Positions 7,075 through 15,296 of a DNA stretch of 64,000 nucleotides are shown here, piece by piece. Position 1 is the stretch's first letter. Each line of letters begins with the position of its first letter. Source of the stretch: Treponema sp. JC4 (GTDB lineage: Bacteria; Spirochaetota; Spirochaetia; Treponematales; Treponemataceae); NCBI RefSeq assembly GCF_000260795.1, contig NZ_AJGU01000006.1:34433-98432 (forward strand), in the 5' to 3' direction. Both the position numbers and the translations under genes were made by a program. Under the pieces are notes generated by a model. That model was not told the origin of the DNA. It did not search any database and saw only the letters and a list, made by a program, of their open reading frames with translations.

Positions 7075-9303
7075 TTATTTTACTTTGAGTTCAAAAACAC
7101 CGTCCCATTTTTCCGGCGGTGGATTTTTTCTGAAGTGGCGGATTCTGTCCAGGAAGATAACCGACGGCATATCGTTGTAGCGTTCTACACATTCTTTGAA
7201 GGCTGCTTCGGCTTTATCCCAGTTCTGGCGGCGGTAGTAATTAAGTCCTTTCTGGAAGAAATCGCGGATTTCAAAGATTTTAGTTTCTGCACCTTCTTTT
7301 TGCTGTAAAATCTCGTAAATTCTGATTGGTTCAGATTTTCCTTTTACTGTCAGTAAGTCAAGTTCTCGGCAGATAAAGCTGCCCTGCAATTTTTCAAAAA
7401 CTGCCTCTGTGATAATTGCCTTAGAGCCGTAGGCCTTGTTTGCACTTTCCAGACGGGCTGCAATATTTACTGTATCGCCGATTGAAGTAAAATCCTTGCG
7501 TTTTGATGAACCGACTGAACCAAAAATTACGCGGCCGGTGCTTATTCCAATTCCCATAGAAACGTAGTCGCTGCCATCCTGGAGGGAAAGTTCCTGTGCC
7601 TTGCGCATGGCTTTTCTGATTTCCATAGCGGCTTTACAGGCGTTGTATTCTTTACGCGCCCCTGCAAAAAAGGCCATTACTTCATCACCAACGTATTTAT
7701 CAATTTCGCCGTGATTTCTGATGATGATTTCTGTTTCCAGCTCAAGATAGTGATTTAAAATTCTGACAACTTCGCGGGCAGGACGGCCTTCACACATAGA
7801 AGTAAAGCCGCGTATATCGGTGAACAAAAAACACAAATCTTTTGCAACGCTGAGCTGGGAATTTGGTTCCCGGTCTGCATATTTGAGGGTTGAGTTTGAA
7901 ATATAGGGAATGAGTCCACGGATTAGCGAAATAAAATCATTAATAGCGGTTGAAAGGTCTTTGATTTCGTCTTTTGTTTTTATATCGTCATTAAAAACAA
8001 GTGCTTCTGCTCCAACCTGGCCGCCGCTGGCTATAATCTGTGAAAATTTTGAAGAAGCATCCTGCACGTTTGATTTCAGGTAAATCAAAGGAGTGGTGAT
8101 GTAATCTGTGAGGATAAAAGTAATCAAAATCACAATGTAAAGGAAAATTACGGCAAGAGTGAGGACAAAAACCTTGGTCTGGTAATAGGTTTTCATCAAA
8201 ACTTCCTTGCGGTAGGTTACAATTGAAAAGCCCACAAGCTTTTGACCTTCTCTGCGGGTAAAGGTAACAGGATGAATGTATTTGCAGGTACCTTTTGTCC
8301 TATCATAAACCGGTTCTTTGAGGTAAAGGCCGCTTTTATATCTTTTTACATATTCCAGAGCTTCTTCTGCGCTTATTATTTTTTCTTCATCCGGGATTCT
8401 GGAAGGACGGCCTGTGGTATAGGCAAAAACATCGTAAGGCGGAAGAGCAGTCGAAGAATCAATGTTTTCTATATAATAGGATTTTGTATTATAGGTGATG
8501 ATGATATCAATGCGGTCGTAAGGGGAATTTGAAAACTCATTGGAATGACTCTGTTCCTCAAAGAAAACCTGAACTTTTTCGTTCATTCCTTCGGCTGATT
8601 CGTAAACTGCTGCGGCCTGTTCTGCCTGAGCGCGTCCTGTATTTCCTACGGCGGCAACAATCATTTTGTGGTTATCGTGAAGGATGAAGGCTGTAAAAAT
8701 TCCCAGCAGGGTAAGAATTGTTATAAGGATTGTAACCAGAACCTTTGTTCTGATGGAAATAAAATGCCTTTTTTGCTGCTGACCTTCCTGTTTTCGTGTT
8801 TTCTGAATTGTTTCAAATTCAATTTTTCCATTCTGATGATTAAAAAGTATGGAAAAGGTCAGGTGTACGTGCATCAGAAGGACAAGAAGGTTTGTGATAT
8901 AAATGTAATATGGAAGCTTAAAAAACCATCTGCGGGTATTGGCAAAGGTAATCATGCACCAAATTGAACACAAAAGGTAAAGTGTTAAACCTGTGAGGGT
9001 AACTATGTGTCGTAAGCGGTCGTGAGCTTGTTTAAGAAAAAGCTGAACTATAAGGTAGATTGAAATGGCCGGAAGAAGAAGCAGAAGGTAGAAAGTAAGG
9101 CAGAAAGGGAAGAGGCGGAATTCTGCTGAATTTGGAGCTCTGCTAAAGATTTTTATAAGAACGCCGAAGGGAGAAAAAACTTGAGGCGCGGGCGCACCTA
9201 AATCAAGCAGGTTTACTGACTCTGCAGAAACCGGAAGAAAAATTAAGATAATAAAAATTAGCGCCGGAATAATCCGGTTGAAATAAAATTTAAAATCTTT
9301 CAT
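7075..9303 (-). CDS. Membrane class III adenylate/guanylate cyclase with TPR-like tail
   Basis: The 742-residue protein begins with four to five membrane segments (about 10-160), then TM5 (KVLVTILITILTLLGIFTAF), an extracytoplasmic sensor region, TM6 near residue 380 and a HAMP-like linker. The class III cyclase domain covers about 480-680. Both metal aspartates are present (LFTDIRGF and YVGDEVMAFF), as are KRKDFTSIGDTVNIAARLES and KGKSEPIRIYEI. The C-terminal 70 residues resemble a tetratricopeptide helix pair (GLNYYRRQNWDKAEAAFKECV). It should convert ATP to cAMP in response to an external cue. A cNMP-binding protein follows 370 bp upstream, across a tRNA. Confidence 0.93.
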   Translation of the reverse strand: MKDFKFYFNRIIPALIFIILIFLPVSAESVNLLDLGAPAPQVFSPFGVLIKIFSRAPNSAEFRLFPFCLTFYLLLLLPAISIYLIVQLFLKQAHDRLRHIVTLTGLTLYLLCSIWCMITFANTRRWFFKLPYYIYITNLLVLLMHVHLTFSILFNHQNGKIEFETIQKTRKQEGQQQKRHFISIRTKVLVTILITILTLLGIFTAFILHDNHKMIVAAVGNTGRAQAEQAAAVYESAEGMNEKVQVFFEEQSHSNEFSNSPYDRIDIIITYNTKSYYIENIDSSTALPPYDVFAYTTGRPSRIPDEEKIISAEEALEYVKRYKSGLYLKEPVYDRTKGTCKYIHPVTFTRREGQKLVGFSIVTYRKEVLMKTYYQTKVFVLTLAVIFLYIVILITFILTDYITTPLIYLKSNVQDASSKFSQIIASGGQVGAEALVFNDDIKTKDEIKDLSTAINDFISLIRGLIPYISNSTLKYADREPNSQLSVAKDLCFLFTDIRGFTSMCEGRPAREVVRILNHYLELETEIIIRNHGEIDKYVGDEVMAFFAGARKEYNACKAAMEIRKAMRKAQELSLQDGSDYVSMGIGISTGRVIFGSVGSSKRKDFTSIGDTVNIAARLESANKAYGSKAIITEAVFEKLQGSFICRELDLLTVKGKSEPIRIYEILQQKEGAETKIFEIRDFFQKGLNYYRRQNWDKAEAAFKECVERYNDMPSVIFLDRIRHFRKNPPPEKWDGVFELKVK

Positions 9304-9367
9304 ATAAGCCCACCTGAATAGAGTTTAAAGGAATTTGGGCAATCTGAAAAGGTTTAAATTTACCTAA

Positions 9368-9378
9368 GAACTCGAACC
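9368..9378 (-). other. T-arm-like fragment resembling tRNA-Thr
   Basis: On the minus strand this reads GGTTCGAGTTC, matching the tRNA-Thr T arm (GGTTCAAGTCC) at 9 of 11 positions. It lies past a cluster of hairpins (9390-9500). The match is short and could be chance; I list it because tRNA-Leu shows the same order of parts. Confidence 0.3.
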
Positions 9379-9384
9379 GTTCCC

Positions 9385-9503
9385 TCCATTCGCAAACTTC
9401 CTGTTTGCTCATTCCGGGCGTCTTCGTTCGCTGACGCCAAAATACTACGCACCTGCTAGTATTTTGCCATGCACGCTTTTCGCCTGGCGGCGCGCTCACT
9501 TCG
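9385..9503 (-). repeat. Cluster of hairpins downstream of tRNA-Thr
   Basis: This stretch has no gene. On the minus strand it holds three perfect stems: CAAAATACTA/TAGTATTTTG, GGCGTC/GACGCC and GCAAAC/GTTTGC, followed by GAATGGAGGGAACGG. The last part resembles GAATGGAGCGACAGCGG at 21168-21275 and, more weakly, GAATTGCGACTGGGTG of the 2955/11860 family. Confidence 0.55.
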
Positions 9504-9504
9504 C

Positions 9505-9518
9505 TAGTTGGTTCAAGT
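9505..9518 (+). repeat. Inverted copy of the tRNA-Thr T arm
   Basis: TAGTTGGTTCAAGT here is an exact 14-base inverted repeat of the tRNA-Thr T arm at 9591-9604. It lies just beyond the tRNA terminator. Confidence 0.8.
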
Positions 9519-9526
9519 GTTTAAAA

Positions 9527-9562
9527 ATGAAAAAGCAGTTTACACATTTTGTGCAAACTGCC
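9527..9562 (-). terminator. Intrinsic terminator of tRNA-Thr
   Basis: On the minus strand a 12-bp stem GCAGTTTGCACA/TGTGTAAACTGC with an AAA loop precedes TTTTTCATTTTT. Confidence 0.85.
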
Positions 9563-9577
9563 GGTTAATAATTTTAT

Positions 9578-9650
9578 AGCCGACTGTCGGACTTGAACCA
9601 ACTACCTGCTCGTTACGAGGGAGCTGCTCTACCAGGTGAGCTAAGTCGGC
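9578..9650 (-). tRNA. tRNA-Thr (anticodon CGT)
   Basis: The minus strand folds as a 73-nt cloverleaf: acceptor GCCGACT/AGTCGGC, D arm GCTC/GAGC, anticodon loop CTCGTAA (anticodon CGT, reads ACG) and T arm GTTGG-TTCAAGT-CCGAC. CCA is not encoded. The last pair of the anticodon stem (31-39) is C-C, slightly unusual for this family. Confidence 0.95.
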
Positions 9651-9676
9651 AGGATTAACAAAGTGAGAAGGTCTGG

Positions 9677-10921
9677 TTAGAGACTGCCGGAAAGGGAGCG
9701 GGCCTCGTAGAGACGTTTCATTTCGTTGATATTAGAGACTATCATATAATCATCATAAATTTCAACTTTTCGCATAGATGAAAGTTTAATTAATTCATCT
9801 TTTGTAACTTCGGCTGGAAGACCAGCCCAGTTTGCAACGTCGTTGATTGTTACGTTGAAGCGGCGCTGTTTTTCGTTTTCTTTTGATGTAGGATTCATTT
9901 CATCAAGAAGAAGGAAAACGTCGGAAATACGTGCCTGATAATCCTTGATGCAGAGAATTCTGAAGCGGCGTTTCTGGTCATTAATACGTTTGCAGAAAAG
10001 CTTAAGAAGGTGCAGGGCAATCTGAGGGTTGCCTGTAATCAAAAGCTGGAAGTTTTCTTTGTTGAATTCCAGACATTTAACTTTTCCAATTGCCATACAG
10101 GTTGCTGAACGAGGAGAATTGTCGAGAATTGCCATTTCTCCAAAGAGTTCGCCCTGTTTAAGAATATCCAGGTTCTTTTTTGAGCCGTTAACACACTTAA
10201 TAAGCTGAACTCTTCCTTTCTGAATTAAATAGAAACTGTCGCCTGGTTCAAATTCTGCAATAATAACCTGACCCGGTTCATAAACTTTTGCAAAACGTTC
10301 AAAGGCTGCAGGAAGGGCAAATAGGCGGTTAGAACCTTCTGATTCATCATCTTCAAAACCAATGTCCGATTTATTTAATGCGGCCAGATGGTCTGCCTTA
10401 AGTTTTGCTTCCTGATATAGGCGCATGATTTCATTTTTCTTTGGTGAATTAGGGTAGCGCTTGAGGAATTTCAGATAAACATCAGCGGCTGAACGGTACT
10501 GTTCATCGTTGAAAAAGCTGGTTCCAAGAGAAAGTAAGCCTGACTGAAGGTCTGTAGAAACATTATTAAGGGCTGATTCTGTCTTTTTGTGAACCTGGCG
10601 GAGCTGAGCTGAAAATACACGAAGCATTTTCAAAATCAAATCTTTATTGTTTACAAAGATGTTTTCAAATTCCTGAACTGTAAGGGCAATAACAACTGAT
10701 GGGGTAATTGCACGGGCTGTTTCTTCGCGGGCAAATTTTCCAAGGGCAGATTTTACGCCAAAAAACTCACCGGCTTTTACTTTATCGTTAACTTCGTTAC
10801 CAGTTTCAATATCTGTACTTGAAAGATTAACAACACCGCTTTGTAAAATAAAAATGCGGTAGTCCTGATTTCCAGCAAAATAAATGATTGAATCTGCTGT
10901 GTACTTTATAGCCTTTGGCAT
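9677..10921 (-). CDS. Double cyclic-nucleotide-binding (Crp/Fnr-like) protein with TPR
   Basis: The 414-residue protein has a divergent first cNMP-binding fold at about 1-120, a helical TPR-like section (TSFFNDEQYRSAADVYLKFLKRYPNS) at about 130-165, and a well-preserved second cNMP fold at about 210-320. The latter has the phosphate-binding cassette GELFGEMAILDNSPRSATCMA, whose GE and RS/A residues contact cAMP. The C terminus resembles the degenerate winged helix of Crp proteins (VTINDVANWAGLPAEVTKDELIKLSSM). It is the likely cAMP receptor for the adenylate cyclase next door. Whether it binds DNA is uncertain. Confidence 0.85.
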   Translation of the reverse strand: MPKAIKYTADSIIYFAGNQDYRIFILQSGVVNLSSTDIETGNEVNDKVKAGEFFGVKSALGKFAREETARAITPSVVIALTVQEFENIFVNNKDLILKMLRVFSAQLRQVHKKTESALNNVSTDLQSGLLSLGTSFFNDEQYRSAADVYLKFLKRYPNSPKKNEIMRLYQEAKLKADHLAALNKSDIGFEDDESEGSNRLFALPAAFERFAKVYEPGQVIIAEFEPGDSFYLIQKGRVQLIKCVNGSKKNLDILKQGELFGEMAILDNSPRSATCMAIGKVKCLEFNKENFQLLITGNPQIALHLLKLFCKRINDQKRRFRILCIKDYQARISDVFLLLDEMNPTSKENEKQRRFNVTINDVANWAGLPAEVTKDELIKLSSMRKVEIYDDYMIVSNINEMKRLYEARSLSGSL

Positions 10922-10997
10922 ACTTTTTTATAAACCCCACGAAAACAGTTTGATATAAATTATACCATAGACTTTTAATTTGTGCTATTATTTTAAA

Positions 10998-11849
10998 ATG
11001 ATTGATTTGCATGTTCATACATCTGCATCTGACGGACAGTACACTGCCGAAGAAATTGTTCATAAGGCAGCAGAAAAAAATATATCAGTTTTGGGAATAA
11101 CAGATCACGATACAATAGGCGGACTTGAAATGGGGAAAAAGGCCGCTGAAGAATGTGGAATTACTCTGGTTCCCGGAGTAGAACTGAGCATTAATTTCCC
11201 AACTGGGGAATTTCATCTTTTAGGACTTGGATTAAAAAGTATAAGTCCCGGCTTTCAGCAGATTTTAGATAACGTTGTGGAAAACCGCCACCGCCGCAAC
11301 TGCGAAATTATTGAAAAAATGCGGGCTGACGGAGTGGATATTACAATAGAAGAAATGTATGCGGAATTTCCAAATACAATACTTGGCCGTCCTCATTTTG
11401 CGGCTATGCTTCAGAAAAAAGGAATTGTAAGGCATCGTCAGCAGGCCTTTGACCGCTTTCTGGCACATGGTCGGCCCTGGTATGTTAAAAAGGTTGGTAC
11501 AAATCTGGATGAAGCAATTGTTGCTATCCGGGAGTCGGGTGGGGCACCTGTTATTGCTCATCCTATGTCGCTCTTTTTGTCCTGGGGAAAGCTGCCGGAC
11601 GCACTTAAAGATTTTTATGAACGCGGGGTAGTGGGACTGGAAGCATATCATCCTGGAGCACGTGTTACGGAATGTCTGAGACTGGAAGAACTTGCGGGAA
11701 AACTGGGCTATTTTGTTACAGCTGCAAGTGATTTTCACGGGGAAAAGATTCGGGCAGACAGAAAGCTTGGTCATACTTGTGGCGACAAAAAAATTGAAGA
11801 CCGCTTCTGGACGGAAAATCTGAAGCCCTGGCTGGATGCACACTCGTAG
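10998..11849 (+). CDS. PHP-domain phosphoesterase (RNase AM / YciV-TrpH family)
   Basis: Starting at MIDLHVHTSASDGQ, the 283-residue protein carries the PHP metal motifs HVHTSASDG, GITDHDT, a VPGVELS glutamate, GRPHFA, VIAHP and a final SDFHG. This set fits the YciV/RNase AM subgroup, which trims rRNA 5' ends and hydrolyses 3',5'-bisphosphonucleotides, rather than DNA polymerase X or histidinol phosphatase. The in-frame ATG at 10980 gives only MCYYFK extra and is less likely. It is divergent from the cNMP-binding gene, with 76 bp between starts. Confidence 0.85.
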   Translation: MIDLHVHTSASDGQYTAEEIVHKAAEKNISVLGITDHDTIGGLEMGKKAAEECGITLVPGVELSINFPTGEFHLLGLGLKSISPGFQQILDNVVENRHRRNCEIIEKMRADGVDITIEEMYAEFPNTILGRPHFAAMLQKKGIVRHRQQAFDRFLAHGRPWYVKKVGTNLDEAIVAIRESGGAPVIAHPMSLFLSWGKLPDALKDFYERGVVGLEAYHPGARVTECLRLEELAGKLGYFVTAASDFHGEKIRADRKLGHTCGDKKIEDRFWTENLKPWLDAHS

Positions 11850-11859
11850 GTAGTAGGCA

Positions 11860-11955
11860 GCACGCCGGAGAAATGAGGGGCTCGAAGAGGTTGCGCCTGC
11901 GCAACTGACCGAAAGGGAACCCCGAATTGCGACTGGGTGTTTAGACTGGCGCCAG
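11860..11955. repeat. Structured intergenic repeat, 'GGAGAAATGA' family, copy 2
   Basis: GGAGAAATGAGG (11867) and CCGAATTGCGACTGGGTG (11922) are shared with 2955-3045. The outer closing stem is CGCC/GGCG and the inner GGGG/CCCC; inside are CTC-GAA-GAG, GTTGCGC-CT-GCGCAAC and CC-GAAA-GG hairpins. Stem identities differ from copy 1 but pairing is maintained. Confidence 0.7.
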
Positions 11956-11959
11956 GCTT

Positions 11960-11988
11960 TTGAAAACTTTGTAATTCTTTGCTATTCT
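11960..11988 (+). promoter_or_regulatory. Promoter of the MATE transporter
   Basis: TTGAAA (11960-11965) and TATTCT (11983-11988) are spaced by 17 bp, 40 bp before the ATG. Confidence 0.6.
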
Positions 11989-12027
11989 CTTGAAAATTGC
12001 ACCAAATCGGAATAAAATAGCCGAACT

Positions 12028-13386
12028 ATGGAAAATAAACCTCAGACACAAAACAAAATGGGCGTAATGCCGGTTGGAAGATTAATTCTTAATATGTCGC
12101 TTCCGATGATGTTCTCCATGTTTATTCTTGCGTTGTACAACATCGTGGACTCTATGTTCATTGCAATGATTAATGAGGAAGCTTTGACCGCACTTTCGCT
12201 TGCATTCCCTGTTCAGAACCTGCTCATGTCCTTTTCGATTGGTACCGGAGTCGGTGTAAACGCAATTCTTTCGCGCAGACTGGGCGAGCACAATCAGGAA
12301 GCCGTAGATAAAACTGCAATAAACGGACTTTTTATTTCCTTCCTTACTTCGATTGCCTTTATCATTCTTGGATACTTTTTTATTCCGGTGTACCTGCACT
12401 CTCAGACTTCAAACGAACAGATTATAGAGTACGGTCTTGAATATATGCACGTAATTGTTTACTGCTGTACCTTCTGTTTTATCGGAATTATGTTTGACCG
12501 CATTTTGCAGTCGGTTGGAAAAACAATTTACACAATGTTCTCTCAGCTGGCTGGTGCAATCACAAACATCATTCTTGATCCGATTTTAATTTTTGGTCTT
12601 GGACCTTTCCCGGAGATGGGCGTTTACGGTGCGGCAGTTGCAACTATCATCGGTCAGTTTGCCGGTCTCTGCGTTTCATGCTCAGCCAACCTGCTCAAAA
12701 ACCACGAAGTTCACATCAGCCTTAAAGGTTTCCGCCCGGACGGAAAAATCATTGGCAGTATTTATAAAATCGCGGTTCCTTCTATTATATTGACTTCTGT
12801 AACTTCGGTTACAACATATTTTATGAACCTGATTATCGGTGCCTTCAGCACAACTGCAATTGCCGTTTACGGTTCTTACTTCAAGCTCAACAGCTTTATC
12901 TTTATGCCGGTTTTCGGTTTGAACAGCGGCGTTGTTCCAATCATCGCTTACAACTACGGTGCAAAAAATAAAGAGCGCATTTACAGAGCCGTTTTCCTTT
13001 CGATTATTTCGGCTTCTACAATTATGCTTGTAGGCGCAACGATTTTTGAGCTTTTCCCTCACGTTCTTCTGGGACTTTTCAGCGCCTCGGATTCGATGCT
13101 TGCGATTGGTGTTCCGGCTCTCCGCCTGATTGCGCCTAGCTTTATCGGTGCCGCAATCGCCATTTCGCTTTCAAACGTTTTCCAGGCCTTCGGAAAAGCC
13201 GTTTACAGTATGACAGTTTCCCTGATTCGTCAGATTTTTGTTCTTCTGCCGGTTGCCTACCTTTTCTCTCTTACAGGCAACCTGAACATGGTATGGCTCT
13301 GCTTCCCGATTGCAGAAGTTTTTGCCCTTACACTTTCGATTTTGTATTACAGAAGAATTAACAGAAAGATAATTAGCAAGTTGTAA
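12028..13386 (+). CDS. MATE family multidrug/metabolite efflux transporter
   Basis: The 452-residue hydrophobic protein shows about 12 transmembrane segments in two related halves, typical of MATE exporters. Typical features are PVGRLILNMSLPMMFSMFILALYNIVD at the N terminus, SIGTGVGVNAILSRRLGE after TM2 and the second-half PVFGLNSGVVPIIAYNYGAKN. These pumps exchange cationic drugs or metabolites for Na+ or H+ across the inner membrane. The substrate cannot be read from the sequence. It has its own promoter and a strong bidirectional terminator after it. Confidence 0.93.
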   Translation: MENKPQTQNKMGVMPVGRLILNMSLPMMFSMFILALYNIVDSMFIAMINEEALTALSLAFPVQNLLMSFSIGTGVGVNAILSRRLGEHNQEAVDKTAINGLFISFLTSIAFIILGYFFIPVYLHSQTSNEQIIEYGLEYMHVIVYCCTFCFIGIMFDRILQSVGKTIYTMFSQLAGAITNIILDPILIFGLGPFPEMGVYGAAVATIIGQFAGLCVSCSANLLKNHEVHISLKGFRPDGKIIGSIYKIAVPSIILTSVTSVTTYFMNLIIGAFSTTAIAVYGSYFKLNSFIFMPVFGLNSGVVPIIAYNYGAKNKERIYRAVFLSIISASTIMLVGATIFELFPHVLLGLFSASDSMLAIGVPALRLIAPSFIGAAIAISLSNVFQAFGKAVYSMTVSLIRQIFVLLPVAYLFSLTGNLNMVWLCFPIAEVFALTLSILYYRRINRKIISKL

Positions 13387-13402
13387 GATAAATAAAAAAA
13401 AA

Positions 13403-13504
13403 GTGCCGTGTGGGACGCTAGCAAGGGGCAAAAAACATTATATTTGTAATGTTTATCTACTTGCCCCTTGCGTATCGCTGGGACCCGCACGGCACTTTTT
13501 TTTA
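13403..13504. terminator. Large bidirectional terminator hairpin, 'GGGTCCCAGCGA' family
   Basis: A 93-nt imperfect palindrome sits between runs of A (13394-13402) and T (13496-13504): outer stem GTGCCGTG/CACGGCAC, middle AAGGGGCA/TGCCCCTT, inner ACATTA/TAATGT. It ends both the MATE and trpGD transcripts. On the minus strand GCGGGTCCCAGCGAT and GCGTCCCAC also occur in the hairpin at 35656, where the outer stem is AACAAG/CTTGTT. Confidence 0.85.
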
Positions 13505-13529
13505 GGTGGACTTGTACTTCTTAATTATA

Positions 13530-15134
13530 CTACGCAGCAAATCCCTTGCTTACGTCCTGCACTTTCTGCAATTTTTCCAGTGTCTTACCGCTTTCGATTG
13601 CATTTTTAGCCATTTCGTAGCCTTCCTTCAGGTTCTTTGCTTTTCCGCTCAGGTACAAAACAGCAGCAGAGTTCAGGCAGACAGCTTCCTTGATTGTTTT
13701 TCTTCCGCCGCCGCGGAGAACTTCCATTGCAAGGGCAGCGTTATCTGCGCCGCTTCCACCCATAAGTTCATTTTCATCGCAGCCTGTAATTCCAAACTTA
13801 GCCGGATCAATTACGTAGCGGTTTTCGTTGCCTTTTTCATCAATCTGGAAAACGTCAGTCGGAACGCAAGGACTGATTTCATCATAACCATCGCGGGAAT
13901 GAATAACCATAACGCGTTTTGCGCCAAGACCCTTTGCGGCGCGGGCATAAGCTTCCATAATATCCTCAGAATAAACACCGAGAACCTCATATTCAGCGCC
14001 AGCCGGATTCAAAAGAGGACCCAACACGTTGAAGATTGTCTTAATTCCCAGAGCCTTGCGAACTGGAGCCGCAAAACGCATTGCCGAATGGTAAACCGGT
14101 GCCATCAAGAAGCCAAAACCGGTTTCTTCTATTAAATCAGCAGTCTGAGCAGGTTTTGCCATAATCTGAATTCCAAGATTTTCAAAGAAGTCAGCCGCTC
14201 CCGACTTAGAACTTACAGCGCGGTTTCCATGTTTTGCCACAGCCTGACCGCAGCTTGCGCAAACCAGAGCAGACATCGATGAAATATTAAAGCTTCCCTT
14301 ACCATCGCCGCCGGTTCCTACAATTTCTGCAAGACCAGACTGCTCTAGCGGGAACTTAGTCTTTTTCTTCAAAAGTGCGCTGGCACATCCAATCATTTCG
14401 CTGGTAGAAATTCCCTTAGAAGCCATAGCTACAAGAATTGCCGACATAACGCGTTCGTCCATAGTGCCGTCAGTTACGTTTTCCATAAAGAAAGAAGCCT
14501 CTTCCTCAGTCAAATCCTGCTTAGCAATCAGCTTGTTAAGGTATGCTGCAACATCAAGATTCTGGCGGCGGTAATTCAAAAATGCCTTAAAGATATTGTC
14601 GCCCATCTCGCTTGCAATGCTTTCCGGATGGAACTGAACGCCTTCAATCACCATAGTCTTGTGGCGGATTCCCATAATGTCACCGTCAGCCGCCCGGCAG
14701 GTAACCTCAAAATCAGCCGGCAAAGTAGCCTCGTCAATCACAAGTGAATGATAGCGGGTGTATTTTCCGCCCTTTCCCGTAATTCTAAAAAGTCCGCGGC
14801 CGTCGCTTGTCATCTCTTCAACGATTCCGTGGCGGATAAACTTTGCACCCACAATCTTAGCACCAAAAGCAGAACCAATCGCCTGATGTCCAAGACAGAT
14901 TCCAAGCACAGGCACTTTTCCCGCAAAATAACGGATAGCCTCAATGCTGATTCCGGCCTCTTCCGGCGTTCCAGGCCCCGGTCCCACAACCAGATAGTCC
15001 GGTTTAGCGGCCTCAACTTCTGCAACGGTACATTCCTCCGAACGGAAAACGCGCACCTGGTCGCCGCTTACACGCTCCAGCGCCTGCACAATATTAAAAG
15101 AAAAACTGTCTTTGTTATCAATAAATGCTATCAT
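13530..15134 (-). CDS. trpGD: Anthranilate synthase component II / anthranilate phosphoribosyltransferase fusion
   Basis: The 534-residue protein is a TrpG-TrpD fusion. Residues 1-190 are the glutamine amidotransferase, with the nucleophile loop LGICLGHQAIGSAFG (Cys) and the HPES motif for the His-Glu dyad. Residues 200-530 are TrpD, with GTGGDGKGSFNISS, KHGNRAVSSKSGAAD and NVLGPLLNPAG. It supplies ammonia to TrpE and then attaches phosphoribose to anthranilate. It lies downstream of trpE on the same strand, separated by a structured insertion and a leftover trpE 3' fragment. AGGAGGA precedes the ATG and sits inside the old trpE-trpG junction. Confidence 0.97.
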   Translation of the reverse strand: MIAFIDNKDSFSFNIVQALERVSGDQVRVFRSEECTVAEVEAAKPDYLVVGPGPGTPEEAGISIEAIRYFAGKVPVLGICLGHQAIGSAFGAKIVGAKFIRHGIVEEMTSDGRGLFRITGKGGKYTRYHSLVIDEATLPADFEVTCRAADGDIMGIRHKTMVIEGVQFHPESIASEMGDNIFKAFLNYRRQNLDVAAYLNKLIAKQDLTEEEASFFMENVTDGTMDERVMSAILVAMASKGISTSEMIGCASALLKKKTKFPLEQSGLAEIVGTGGDGKGSFNISSMSALVCASCGQAVAKHGNRAVSSKSGAADFFENLGIQIMAKPAQTADLIEETGFGFLMAPVYHSAMRFAAPVRKALGIKTIFNVLGPLLNPAGAEYEVLGVYSEDIMEAYARAAKGLGAKRVMVIHSRDGYDEISPCVPTDVFQIDEKGNENRYVIDPAKFGITGCDENELMGGSGADNAALAMEVLRGGGRKTIKEAVCLNSAAVLYLSGKAKNLKEGYEMAKNAIESGKTLEKLQKVQDVSKGFAA

Positions 15135-15144
15135 AAAAATCCTC

Positions 15145-15198
15145 CTATTTTTCCACTTTCTCTAAGACTGCCCTAAGGGCTCCCAGCTTTTCGTTAGT
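15145..15198 (-). pseudogene. Displaced trpE 3'-end fragment
   Basis: The minus strand reads TNEKLGALRAVLE then KVEK and a TAG stop, 18 codons ending 10 bp before the trpG ATG. The intact trpE ends with the same TNEKLGALRAVLE followed by a different tail (SDRNAKA). Over the 13 shared codons 10 differ, all synonymously. The fragment retains the normal tight trpE-trpG spacing with its AGGAGG site, so it looks like the original end of trpE. Confidence 0.85.
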
Positions 15199-15207
15199 CG
15201 ACTGCCT

Positions 15208-15296
15208 GCCGATAATCGAAGAACCGTTAAAAAACAAGCCGTCAGGGTTGTTTTAGGTTCATCGATAGAACGGCTCGCTAAAGTTATGCTTTAGCG
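15208..15296 (-). repeat. 67-nt structured element plus 5' hairpin inserted at the trpE end
   Basis: On the minus strand a short hairpin GCTAAAG-CATAA-CTTTAGC (15276-15296) contains the TAA stop of trpE in its loop. A 67-nt element (15208-15274) follows: outer stem GCCG...CGGC and GAACC/GGTTC, internal TAAAAC, a small hairpin with CCC-TGAC-GGC, and GTTTTTTAAC. A second copy of exactly 67 nt lies at 44493-44559, with compensatory stem changes. The element separates the present trpE end from the displaced one. Confidence 0.8.

Noticed and set aside
9290..9499. 69-residue open frame upstream of the adenylate cyclase
   Set aside because: It runs through the hairpin cluster downstream of tRNA-Thr and looks like translated repeat sequence.
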